Positions 33,306 through 40,987 of a stretch of DNA of 64,000 nucleotides are shown piece by piece. Position 1 is the first letter of the stretch. Each line of letters starts with the position of its first letter. This DNA comes from Marivita sp041725935 (GTDB taxonomy: Bacteria; Pseudomonadota; Alphaproteobacteria; Rhodobacterales; Rhodobacteraceae), in NCBI GenBank assembly GCA_041725935.1, contig JBGRQD010000018.1, positions 11,353-75,352 of the forward strand, given 5' to 3'. The position numbers and the translations under genes are program-made. A model generated the notes under the pieces. The model was not told where the DNA came from. It did no database searches and saw only the letters and a list, made by a program, of their open reading frames with translations.

Positions 33306-34469
33306 ATGGCAGAAGTCGTGATCACAGGTGCCGCGCGCACCGCGATGGGGGGCTTTCAGGGCGCGTTTTCCGACGCCTCGGCGGTTGATCTCGGCGGCAG
33401 TGCGATCCGCGCCGCGTTGCAACAGGCTGGCGCTCCCGACGTTGACGAGGTGTTGATGGGCTGTGTGCTTCCTGCAGGCCAAGGTCAGGCTCCGGCACGG
33501 CAGGCGGGCTTTGCCGCTGGTCTGGGCGAAGAGGTGCCTGCCACGACGCTCAACAAGATGTGCGGGTCAGGCATGAAAGCCGCGATGATGGCCTTCGACG
33601 CCATCGCCCTTGGTCGCGCGACCACGATTGTCGCGGGTGGCATGGAGTCCATGACCAACGCGCCCTACTTGCTGCCCAAGATGCGCGGCGGCGCGCGGCT
33701 CGGGCATGGGCAGGTGATCGACCACATGTTCCTCGACGGGTTGGAAGATGCCTATGACAAGGGCCGTTTGATGGGCACTTTTGCCGAAGACTGTGCCGAA
33801 GCGTACCAGTTCACCCGCGAGGCGCAGGACGACTACGCGCTGCGGTCGCTCTCCAACGCACTTGAGGCGCAGAAATCAGGCGCGTTCGACGCGGAAATCA
33901 CACCGGTCACATTTGCAACCCGCAAGGGCGACGTGACGGTGCATGAAGACGAACAGCCCGGCATGGCGCGTCCAGACAAGATCCCGTCGCTCAAGCCTGC
34001 GTTCCGCAAGGATGGAACAGTGACCCCCGCCAACAGCTCGTCCATCTCGGACGGTGCTGCGGCGCTGATTCTGACCACGGCAGAGGCAGCAGGTGATCGT
34101 GCCCGAGCGCGGATTGTCGGCCATGCCAGCCATGCCCAAGCCCCCGGCCTGTTCACCACAGCACCTGTGCCAGCAGCGCAAAAGCTGCTCAACCAGATCG
34201 GCTGGTCCAAGGAGGATGTGGATCTTTGGGAGGTGAACGAGGCGTTTGCGGTGGTGCCTATGGCCTTCATGCACGAAATGGGTCTGTCGCGCGACATCGT
34301 GAACGTCAACGGAGGTGCCTGTGCTCTGGGTCATCCCATCGGCGCATCCGGCGCGCGCATCATGGTCACGCTGCTTAATGTGCTGGAAAAGCGCGGGCTC
34401 AAGCGTGGGATCGCCGCAATCTGCATCGGTGGCGGCGAGGGCACCGCCATCGCGATCGAGCGTCTTTAA
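33306..34469 (+). CDS. Acetyl-CoA C-acetyltransferase (thiolase)
   Basis: A 387-residue thiolase. The acyl-accepting Cys is C86 in 'LNKMCGSGMKA', with 'GGMESMTNAPY', 'VNEAFAVV', the histidine in 'GGACALGHPIG' and the second catalytic Cys in 'AICIGGGEG' near the end. It condenses or cleaves acetoacetyl-CoA or 3-oxoacyl-CoA; adjacent genes do not decide between the biosynthetic and degradative role. GGGAGG precedes ATG 33306. The next gene starts 2 bases after the stop. Confidence 0.92.
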   Translation: MAEVVITGAARTAMGGFQGAFSDASAVDLGGSAIRAALQQAGAPDVDEVLMGCVLPAGQGQAPARQAGFAAGLGEEVPATTLNKMCGSGMKAAMMAFDAIALGRATTIVAGGMESMTNAPYLLPKMRGGARLGHGQVIDHMFLDGLEDAYDKGRLMGTFAEDCAEAYQFTREAQDDYALRSLSNALEAQKSGAFDAEITPVTFATRKGDVTVHEDEQPGMARPDKIPSLKPAFRKDGTVTPANSSSISDGAAALILTTAEAAGDRARARIVGHASHAQAPGLFTTAPVPAAQKLLNQIGWSKEDVDLWEVNEAFAVVPMAFMHEMGLSRDIVNVNGGACALGHPIGASGARIMVTLLNVLEKRGLKRGIAAICIGGGEGTAIAIERL

Positions 34470-34471
34470 TC

Positions 34472-34930
34472 ATGCGTCTGGCTTACCCGACACTTGCCAA
34501 GACCATCGCCGCGCTGACGCAGGGCGAGACCGATCCAGTCAGCCTGATGGCCACGGTTGCCTGCGAGGTGCATCACGCCGATGAGCGTTTCGACTGGACG
34601 GGGTTCTACCGGGTGGCCGGGCCGGGGATGCTCAAGATCGGGCCGTACCAAGGCGGTCACGGCTGTCTGACGATCCCATTTTCCCGCGGTGTGTGCGGTG
34701 CCGCGGCAAGAACCGGCGAGGTGCAGTTGGTTCCGGATGTCGAAGCCTTCCCCGGCCATATCGCCTGTGCGTCCTCAACCCGGTCGGAACTGGTTTTGCC
34801 GGTGTGGAACGGTAAGGGGCGGTTGCTGGGCGTGTTCGATATCGACAGCGATCAGCCAAATTCGTTTACGCAAGAGGATGCAGATGCGCTGACCGATATC
34901 CTGAAATCGAGCTTTGCGGCTGTTCTCTAG
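34472..34930 (+). CDS. Free methionine-(R)-sulfoxide reductase (GAF domain)
   Basis: A 152-residue GAF protein of the fRMsr type, which reduces free methionine-R-sulfoxide through cysteine chemistry. C65 ('GGHGCLTI'), C75 ('SRGVCGAAA') and C99 ('GHIACASST') have the 10- and 24-residue spacing of the E. coli enzyme's three cysteines. 'DWTGFYRV' and 'RSELVLPVWNG' frame the pocket. It is cotranscribed with the thiolase, which is a chance or housekeeping pairing as far as I can see. Confidence 0.87.
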   Translation: MRLAYPTLAKTIAALTQGETDPVSLMATVACEVHHADERFDWTGFYRVAGPGMLKIGPYQGGHGCLTIPFSRGVCGAAARTGEVQLVPDVEAFPGHIACASSTRSELVLPVWNGKGRLLGVFDIDSDQPNSFTQEDADALTDILKSSFAAVL

Positions 34931-34960
34931 CGATCTGACGCCAGACATCCGAGCAGGGGG

Positions 34961-35035
34961 TCACGCAATCCCGAGAAACGACAGAATGGCTACTACGATC
35001 ACGACAAGACCGACGATATAAATGATTTGGTTCAT
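34961..35035 (-). CDS. 24-residue single-helix membrane peptide
   Basis: A short gene below usual calling limits: start ATG at 35035, stop TGA at 34961. The product starts 'MNQIIYIVGLVVIVVAILSF' and ends LGIA: two polar residues, then one membrane helix. AGGAG sits 7 bases before the ATG, the best ribosome site in the area. I recall similar 'MNQIIYIVG' peptides in other Rhodobacterales, which supports a real conserved gene. Function unknown; small single-helix proteins often modulate larger membrane complexes. Confidence 0.72.
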   Translation of the reverse strand: MNQIIYIVGLVVIVVAILSFLGIA

Positions 35036-35242
35036 GGAACACTCCTGACGCTGTTAAGTCTCCTTTCCTAACAGGCAGGGTCGGCAGTTTGTTCCTTAGT
35101 GCAAGTTGACGCGGTACGCTGACACATATTCTGCGCGATGCCTTTGCCAAGGTTCTTTGATCCTTGCTGTCACACGTCCCGGTGCTGCGGTCCGGGAAAG
35201 TACGGGAGCGACCATTCAACGACAGTCAATGACACACCTTTC

Positions 35243-35800
35243 CTAATATTTTCCCGCTTTCTTGCGGCGTGCGATCCAGTTGGCAGCGGTTTCGTCACCA
35301 ATGACATTGTTTTCAACGAAGATCGAACAGACCTTGCCATCTTCCCATCCGCCTACCGCGTCCCAAATCTCGTTCATTGCCTTGATCGAGTCTTTGATGC
35401 CGTTTTCTGTCTTGCTCATTCCGGGAGCAATGCAGCCTGCGAGCGTAAAGGCGTTGTCATTCAAGGCGTCGTGAACAAGGTGTGTTCGAATGCCCTCGTG
35501 GTTGAACCGCAGGCACTTGACCTTAACGCCGCCTTTGCGATCGGTATTCTTGTAGTCGACGACGAGCCTGTACGTGCCCTTTCGAACAAAAGTGTAGCCG
35601 TTTCCACGCTCGATTGTTGGCCAAGTCTTGTTGCCAAGAGTGAGCTCTCCGAAGATCGTTCCATCCGAATTCGGGGTAATGGATCGGCGGAACGTGAAAA
35701 AATGGATTCGTTCGAACCCGCATTTCTGGTCGGACGGCTGGCTGAGAAACGAAAACGGCTCCGCCGGCATCATCGAAAATGAAAACGGTTCTGTAGACAT
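35243..35800 (-). CDS. DUF5675-like protein, possibly phage-derived
   Basis: A 185-residue protein. The segment 'DGTIFGELTLGNKTWPTIER', then 'VRKGTYRLVVDYKN', then 'THLVHDALNDNAFTLAGCIAPG' has the order of DUF5675 (short header, 'IP.G.Y', 'H.GN...GCI.G'), a family common in prophages and secretion loci; the match is by eye and loose. The N-terminus repeats 'EPFSF' twice. GGAG lies 6 bases before ATG 35800. Base composition is AT-richer than the neighbours, and it is flanked by a 14-bp palindrome, suggesting acquisition. Confidence 0.6.
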   Translation of the reverse strand: MSTEPFSFSMMPAEPFSFLSQPSDQKCGFERIHFFTFRRSITPNSDGTIFGELTLGNKTWPTIERGNGYTFVRKGTYRLVVDYKNTDRKGGVKVKCLRFNHEGIRTHLVHDALNDNAFTLAGCIAPGMSKTENGIKDSIKAMNEIWDAVGGWEDGKVCSIFVENNVIGDETAANWIARRKKAGKY

Positions 35801-35827
35801 AACAACTCCACTTCAAAAAAAATCATC

Positions 35828-35841
35828 TCTAAATATTTAGA
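35828..35841. promoter_or_regulatory. 14-bp AT-rich palindrome
   Basis: TCTAAATATTTAGA, 28 bases upstream of the leftward DUF5675-like gene. A perfect dyad in a run of A/T. Likely an operator for that gene or part of its promoter. Confidence 0.4.
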
Positions 35842-35889
35842 AGATACCGCAGTTTGCAGAATCAGGCAAGTTCGGAAGCTTTTCTGCAT

Positions 35890-35946
35890 GAAAATTTCGT
35901 TTGAAATTTCACAAAACCGTGCCATGAAAATTGAGGCAGAAATTTC
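35890..35946. promoter_or_regulatory. Array of GAAA(A)TTTC palindromes before the XRE-cupin gene
   Basis: GAAAATTTC at 35890-35898, TGAAATTTCA at 35902-35911 and GAAATTTC at 35939-35946, within 57 bases; the last ends 11 bases before the GTG start. Centres are about 12 and 36 bases apart, so they lie on similar faces of the helix. This suits autoregulation by the encoded regulator. Confidence 0.55.
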
Positions 35947-35957
35947 ACGGGCGAATC

Positions 35958-36530
35958 GTGCAGCACGATCCGGTTCTTCACAGCAAGACACTAGGGGCCG
36001 ACCTTCGGGCGCTGCGCAAAGCGCGTGGGCTGACATTGCAGGATATCGCGGACCGTCTGGGACGGTCTGTTGGCTGGGTCAGCCAGATCGAGCGCGATCT
36101 GTCCGAGCCGTCGATCACCGATCTGCGTCGCATCGCCAAACTGTTCGATGTGCCGGTGTCTTTGCTATTTGGCACGCCACAGGCCGCGCCGGACGAGGCC
36201 GGATATGTCGTCCGTGCCGGTGCGCGGCGGCCCATCGGGAGTGGCGACAGCGGCTTGATCGAGGAACTGCTTTCCCCCGATCTGTCGGACGATTTCGAAG
36301 TGGTTCATTCCACCTTCCAGCCAAATTCCCGCATCGGCGAAGTTGTGACCCGCCCAACGCAGGAGGTGGGCTATCTTCTGTCGGGCAAACTTGACCTGAT
36401 CATCAGCGACCGACGCTTCACCCTGACACCCGGTGACAGTTTCCGGATAAAGGCCGAGCCGTTCGAGTGGATCAACCCCTATGATGCCCCCGCCGTGGCG
36501 ATCTGGGTCATCGCGCCGCCGGTGTATTGA
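35958..36530 (+). CDS. XRE-family regulator with cupin domain
   Basis: A 190-residue regulator. An N-terminal XRE helix-turn-helix ('LGADLRALRKARGLTLQDIA', 'SVGWVSQIERDLSEPSITDL') is followed by a C-terminal cupin sensor (about residues 100-185, 'RPTQEVGYLLSGKLDLIISD', 'TPGDSFRIKAEPFEW'). I prefer GTG 35958; a TTG at 35931 would put the start inside the palindrome array. The stop overlaps the next ATG (TGATG). Regulators of this type often control amine or amino-acid catabolism; here it heads the GFA-LysE-demethylase cluster. Confidence 0.87.
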   Translation: MQHDPVLHSKTLGADLRALRKARGLTLQDIADRLGRSVGWVSQIERDLSEPSITDLRRIAKLFDVPVSLLFGTPQAAPDEAGYVVRAGARRPIGSGDSGLIEELLSPDLSDDFEVVHSTFQPNSRIGEVVTRPTQEVGYLLSGKLDLIISDRRFTLTPGDSFRIKAEPFEWINPYDAPAVAIWVIAPPVY

Positions 36531-36934
36531 TGAGCGGTGCAAATCCCTCTGGCACGATTGCCCTGACAGGAAGTTGCCTTTGCGGGGCGGTCAGCTATAC
36601 CGCCCATGGTGCCGCCGGTGCCCCTGCAGTCTGTCATTGCACGCAATGCCGCAAGCAGTCGGGCCATGTCTGGGCGTCGTCCTATGTGCCTGATGGACAT
36701 CTTGAGATCACGGGCGACGTGCGCTGGTTCCAATCGTCCGAAAAAGCCCGACGCGGGTTCTGTCCAACCTGCGGATCGGCCCTGTTCTGGGATCACGAGG
36801 ATGATCCCTTCATCTGTTTCTCGACCGGCTCAATCGACGGACCGACCGGTTTGACCCTGAGGGGGCACATCCACACAGGTGCAAAAGGCGACTATTACGA
36901 CATCAATCCAAACGACCCGCAGCGCGAGGACTGA
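36530..36934 (+). CDS. GFA family protein (glutathione-dependent formaldehyde-activating-like)
   Basis: A 134-residue zinc protein with the Gfa/CENP-V fold: cysteines C16 and C18 ('GSCLCGAVSY'), C35, C37 and C40 ('CHCTQCRK'), and C78 and C81 ('FCPTCGSALF'). Founding members were thought to speed the addition of formaldehyde to glutathione; most homologues are uncharacterised. It is coupled to the regulator (TGATG overlap) and precedes two enzymes that could produce formaldehyde, which makes a detoxifying role reasonable but unproven. Confidence 0.86.
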   Translation: MSGANPSGTIALTGSCLCGAVSYTAHGAAGAPAVCHCTQCRKQSGHVWASSYVPDGHLEITGDVRWFQSSEKARRGFCPTCGSALFWDHEDDPFICFSTGSIDGPTGLTLRGHIHTGAKGDYYDINPNDPQRED

Positions 36935-36937
36935 GCG

Positions 36938-37561
36938 ATGATCGACCTTGCCCTCGCCATTCCGATCTGGACTTACCTCACCTTCATGGGTGCCGCGCTC
37001 GTGCTCTATATCACGCCCGGTGCCGATATGATGTTCACATTGGCCAGCGGGATGCGCGGCGGCGCGCGGTCCGGCATGGCGGCGGCGGCGGGCATAGGTC
37101 TGGGCGTGATGGGTCACGTGGTGATCGCGGCTGCGGGACTTGCCGTACTGCTGCTCACCTACCCCATCGCCTATGACGCGTTGCGCTATGCTGGTGCCGC
37201 CTACCTGCTCTGGCTTGCGTACCACACCTGGACCGACACGTCCGACACGGCCCAGCGTGAAGGCCGCAGCGACACATGGCGCGCGTTCCGGCGTGGCTTT
37301 CTGACCAATATCCTGAACCCGAAGGTGGGCCTCTTCGTACTGGCCTTTCTGCCGCAATTCGCCAATCCCGCCATCGGCCCTGTCTGGCAGCAGATCCTGA
37401 TCCTTGGCACGCTGCTCGCTGTCGGGGAACTGGCTGTCTACTGCGTGTTGGGCGGGTTTGCCGGTCTTGCCGCTGCGCGCATCAAGCGCGCGTCCGGCTG
37501 GTTGGGCAAACTGTCCGCAATCGTCTTTGGCGGGCTTGCGCTGCGCCTTGCCTGGAACTGA
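36938..37561 (+). CDS. LysE/RhtB family amino-acid exporter
   Basis: A 207-residue inner-membrane protein with about six helices. Family signatures: 'YITPGADMMFTLASGMRGG' near residue 24 and 'RRGFLTNILNPKVGLFVLAF'. These proteins export amino acids or their analogues. It follows the GFA gene by 3 bases and precedes the first demethylase by 11, so the substrate may be a product such as glycine, sarcosine or another methylated amino acid. Confidence 0.88.
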   Translation: MIDLALAIPIWTYLTFMGAALVLYITPGADMMFTLASGMRGGARSGMAAAAGIGLGVMGHVVIAAAGLAVLLLTYPIAYDALRYAGAAYLLWLAYHTWTDTSDTAQREGRSDTWRAFRRGFLTNILNPKVGLFVLAFLPQFANPAIGPVWQQILILGTLLAVGELAVYCVLGGFAGLAAARIKRASGWLGKLSAIVFGGLALRLAWN

Positions 37562-37572
37562 GGAGACCACCC

Positions 37573-40011
37573 ATGTCCGATTTCCCGACTTCTACCCGTG
37601 TTGTCATCATCGGCGGCGGCGTCGTTGGTGCGTCCTGCGCCTATCACATCGCCAAGGCGGGCTGGGATTGCGTATTGTTGGAGAAAAACGAGCTAACAGC
37701 CGGGTCGACTTGGCACGCAGCCGGGAATTGTCCGTCCTTCAGCACAAGCTGGGCGGTGATGAACATGCAGCGCTATTCGCTGGCGCTGTATCGGGCCCTC
37801 GCGGACGCGGTCGATTACCCGATGAACTACCACGTCACCGGGTCGATCCGTCTGGGTCATACCAAGGAGCGGATGCAGGAATTCGAACGCGCCCGTGCGA
37901 TGGGGCGGTATCAGGGCCTCGACCTCGAGATGATGGCGGTGGCCGACATCAAGGAGCGTTATCCCTTTATCGAAACCCACGATCTTGCCGGGGGGCTGTA
38001 TGATCCTGACGACGGCGATATCGACCCCGCGCAGCTGACACAGGCGCTCGCAAAGGGTGCGCGCCAGATGGGGGCGAAGATCGAACGCTTCTGCCCGGCC
38101 ACGGGTGTGACCCGCAAAGGCGACGACTGGATCGTGCACACCGACAAGGGCGACATCACCTGCGAGAAGGTGGTCAACGCAGCGGGCTATTATGCCCAGC
38201 AGGTCGGGGAATGGTTCAAACCCTATGGCGGGCGCACCGTGCCGATGGCGGTGATGAGCCATCAGTACTTCCTGACCGAACCCGTGGCCGAGCTTGAGGC
38301 GTGGTCCAAGGAGAACGGCAAGCTGCCGCTCCTGCGGGACGTGGATTCAAGCTACTATCTGCGGCAGGAAAAGTACGGTCTGAACCTTGGACCGTACGAA
38401 CGGAACTGCAAGGCGCATTGGGTGACACCAGACGATCCGATGCCCGACGATTTCAGCTTTCAGCTCTACCCAGACGACCTTGAACGCCTCGAATGGTATA
38501 TCGAGGACGCGATGGCCCGCGTGCCGATCCTGGGTGCCTCGGGTGTGGGCCGGGTGATCAACGGCCCGATCCCCTATGCTCCCGACGGCCTGCCCCTGCT
38601 GGGCCCGATGCCCGGCGTGCCCAACGCGTTTGAGGCCTGCGTGTTCACCTTTGGGATCACCCAGGGCGGCGGCGCGGGCAAGGTGCTGGCCGAATGGGTC
38701 ACCGAAGGCCAAACCGAGTGGGACATGTGGTCGGTCGATCCGCGCCGCTACACCGATTACGCGGATGCCGATTACTGCACCCAGAAAGCGATCGAGGTGT
38801 ATGGCCACGAATACGCCATGCATTTCCCGCGCCACGCCTGGCCTGCCGGGCGCGACAAGAAGATGTCGGCGGTGCATGACAAGATCCTCGCGGCAGGCGG
38901 GGTTATGGGGGCCTATAACGGCTGGGAACGCGCCAACTGGTTCGCGCAACCGGGCGACGACACCTCTGAGAAAGCGACACAGACATGGGCGCGGTCCGGC
39001 CCCTGGCAGCAGCGCATCAAGGAAGAATGCGAAGCGGTGCGGGACGCGGCGGGCGTGATCGCCATTTCCGGCTTCACGCGCCTGTCGGTCGAAGGTCCGG
39101 GTGCGCGCGCCCATGTAGATGCGCTTACCTGTTCGGCCCTGCCGAAACCGGGGCGCGTTGGTCTCGCCTATTTCCCGGACGACCGGGGGCGCATCCTGAC
39201 GGAAATGTCGGTGATTCCGCAAAGCGACGAGGCGATCTGGCTCATCACCGCCGCCGTGGCGCAATGGCACGATCGCGACGTGCTGCTGCGCAACCTGCCC
39301 GAGGGAATAGCCCTGCATGACCGCACGACGAAATACGAATGTTTCCTCGTCACCGGCCCCAAGGCGCGCGATATGCTGGCTCCGCTGACCGATGCCGACC
39401 TGACGCTGCCCTGGCTGTCTTATCAGGAAGCGGACGTCTGCGGCGCGTCTTGCGTTCTGCTGCGGGTGTCCTTCGCCGGTGAGCTGGGCTGGGAGGTGCA
39501 TTGCCTGACCGAAGATGCGCCCAAGATCTACGATGCCATCCTGAGCGCAGGCGCAAAACCCTTCGGCATGTACGCGCTGAATGCGCTGCGCATCGAAAAG
39601 GGCTACCGCGCGTGGAAGGGCGATCTGTCGACGGATTACACGATGCTGCAAGGCGGGTTGGACCGGTTCGTCAAGCTCGACAAGCCGCAGGATTTCCCCG
39701 GCAAGGCAGCTCTGCAAAACGAAAAACAGCAAGGCGTGACCAAACGCTTCGTCACGCTGATCGTTGATGCGGGCGACCACGATGCGCCCTACATGTCGAC
39801 GCTCTGGCATGACGGACAGGTTGTCGGAGAAACCACGTCGGGCGACTGGGGCTACCGCGTCGGTGCCTCCATCGCGCTCGGCGTGCTGCGCGCCGACCTG
39901 GCCGTGCCGGGCACGGAACTTCGGATCGACATCTACGGCGAAATGCGCAAGGCGGTGGTCCAGAAGGATGAACCCCTTTGGGATCCGCAAAACGAAAGGC
40001 TGCGCGCATGA
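37573..40011 (+). CDS. FAD-GcvT oxidoreductase, dimethylglycine/sarcosine dehydrogenase-like (copy A)
   Basis: An 812-residue protein: DAO-type FAD domain (1-400, 'VIIGGGVVGASCAYH'), a linker domain, then GcvT aminomethyltransferase-like N- and C-domains (about 440-812; 'SFAGELGWEVHCL'). H48 in 'GSTWHAAG' is the histidine that binds FAD covalently in this family. Such enzymes oxidise N-methyl groups and pass the one-carbon unit to tetrahydrofolate. At the place of the folate-contacting Asp ('GGIEADVTV' in copy B) this copy has 'GRILTEMSV', with Glu. After 'HAAG' it reads NCPSFSTSW, unlike copy B. The exact substrate is not settled. Stop overlaps the next start (ATGA). Confidence 0.85.
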   Translation: MSDFPTSTRVVIIGGGVVGASCAYHIAKAGWDCVLLEKNELTAGSTWHAAGNCPSFSTSWAVMNMQRYSLALYRALADAVDYPMNYHVTGSIRLGHTKERMQEFERARAMGRYQGLDLEMMAVADIKERYPFIETHDLAGGLYDPDDGDIDPAQLTQALAKGARQMGAKIERFCPATGVTRKGDDWIVHTDKGDITCEKVVNAAGYYAQQVGEWFKPYGGRTVPMAVMSHQYFLTEPVAELEAWSKENGKLPLLRDVDSSYYLRQEKYGLNLGPYERNCKAHWVTPDDPMPDDFSFQLYPDDLERLEWYIEDAMARVPILGASGVGRVINGPIPYAPDGLPLLGPMPGVPNAFEACVFTFGITQGGGAGKVLAEWVTEGQTEWDMWSVDPRRYTDYADADYCTQKAIEVYGHEYAMHFPRHAWPAGRDKKMSAVHDKILAAGGVMGAYNGWERANWFAQPGDDTSEKATQTWARSGPWQQRIKEECEAVRDAAGVIAISGFTRLSVEGPGARAHVDALTCSALPKPGRVGLAYFPDDRGRILTEMSVIPQSDEAIWLITAAVAQWHDRDVLLRNLPEGIALHDRTTKYECFLVTGPKARDMLAPLTDADLTLPWLSYQEADVCGASCVLLRVSFAGELGWEVHCLTEDAPKIYDAILSAGAKPFGMYALNALRIEKGYRAWKGDLSTDYTMLQGGLDRFVKLDKPQDFPGKAALQNEKQQGVTKRFVTLIVDAGDHDAPYMSTLWHDGQVVGETTSGDWGYRVGASIALGVLRADLAVPGTELRIDIYGEMRKAVVQKDEPLWDPQNERLRA

Positions 40012-40880
40012 CGATCACGATTCTGGACGGTGGGATGGGTCAGGAACTCGTCCACCGCTCCGGTGCCAAACCAACTCCGCTCTGGGCAACGCAGGTTATG
40101 ATCGACATGCCGCATCTGGTGCGGGACATACATTCCGACTACTTCGCCGCCGGTGCACATATCGCCACCGCGAACACCTATGCTATCCACCGTGACCGGC
40201 TGCTGGGCACCGGGTTGGAAGACAGGTTTCACGACCTGCACCGCATAGCAATTGACATGGCCCTTGCTGCACGCGATGCGCATGGATCGGGTCGGGTCGC
40301 CGGAGCCATCGGACCCCTGGGCGCGTCCTACCGCGCAGATGTGCAGCCGCCACATGACGAAGCCGTGCGGCTTTATGCCGAAGTGGCGGGGCTGCTGGCG
40401 CCCGACTGCGATCTGCTTCTGATCGAAACCGTGGCCTCGGTCGCACAGACCCGCGCCGCGCTTGAAGGTGCCTTGGGCCATGGCAAACCGGTCTGGATCG
40501 CCTTCACCGTGGATGACGCCGATGGCACACGCTTGAGGTCCGGCGAGCCTTTGGCCGATGCCGTGGCGCTGTCCACCGGCGCGGCTGCCCTTCTGGCCAA
40601 TTGCTCCGCCCCCGAGGCGATGCCTCAGGCGGTCGACATCCTCAAGGTCAGCGGCAAACCGGTGGGAGCCTATGCCAATGCGTTCAAAACGATCACCAAG
40701 GAGTTCCTTCAGGACAAGCCCACCGTCGATGCGCTGACAGCGCGCCGCGACATGGGGCCCGAGGCCTATGCTGATCAGGCCGCGATCTGGGTCGATCATG
40801 GCGCGTCGATCCTTGGCGGGTGCTGCGAAACGGGTCCGGCCCATATCGCCAAGCTTGCCCAGCGGTTTGCCGGAACCTGA
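40008..40880 (+). CDS. Homocysteine S-methyltransferase family protein (betaine-homocysteine methyltransferase-like)
   Basis: A 290-residue zinc-dependent methyltransferase. The N-terminus 'LDGGMGQELVHRSG' and the zinc ligands in 'LANCSAPEAM' and 'ILGGCCETGP' fit the BHMT/S-methylmethionine:homocysteine family. It would move a methyl group from a donor such as glycine betaine or S-methylmethionine to homocysteine, giving methionine. Placement between two dimethylglycine-dehydrogenase-like genes favours betaine. It overlaps the previous stop by four bases. Confidence 0.84.
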   Translation: MTITILDGGMGQELVHRSGAKPTPLWATQVMIDMPHLVRDIHSDYFAAGAHIATANTYAIHRDRLLGTGLEDRFHDLHRIAIDMALAARDAHGSGRVAGAIGPLGASYRADVQPPHDEAVRLYAEVAGLLAPDCDLLLIETVASVAQTRAALEGALGHGKPVWIAFTVDDADGTRLRSGEPLADAVALSTGAAALLANCSAPEAMPQAVDILKVSGKPVGAYANAFKTITKEFLQDKPTVDALTARRDMGPEAYADQAAIWVDHGASILGGCCETGPAHIAKLAQRFAGT

Positions 40881-40895
40881 CCGGGAATGCGCGCG

Positions 40896-40926
40896 CCCCT
40901 GCTTCTTCTCTTTCCAAATACGCAAA
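40896..40926 (-). repeat. 31-bp repeat, copy 1
   Basis: Contains the minus-strand core TATTTGGAAAGAGAAGAAGC. It matches 44171-44201 perfectly over 31 bases in opposite orientation. It lies in the 107-base gap between the methyltransferase and the second oxidoreductase. Looks like a dispersed intergenic element rather than a gene. Confidence 0.75.
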
Positions 40927-40987
40927 TGCGCGCTTTGCCAGACAATGCGGCATCGCGCATCTCAGCCCCGCTTCAAGGAGATCATTC

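Noticed and set aside
38347..39990. A 547-codon frame opposite the first FAD-GcvT gene
   Set aside because: Antisense shadow with composition typical of third-position GC bias; no signals.
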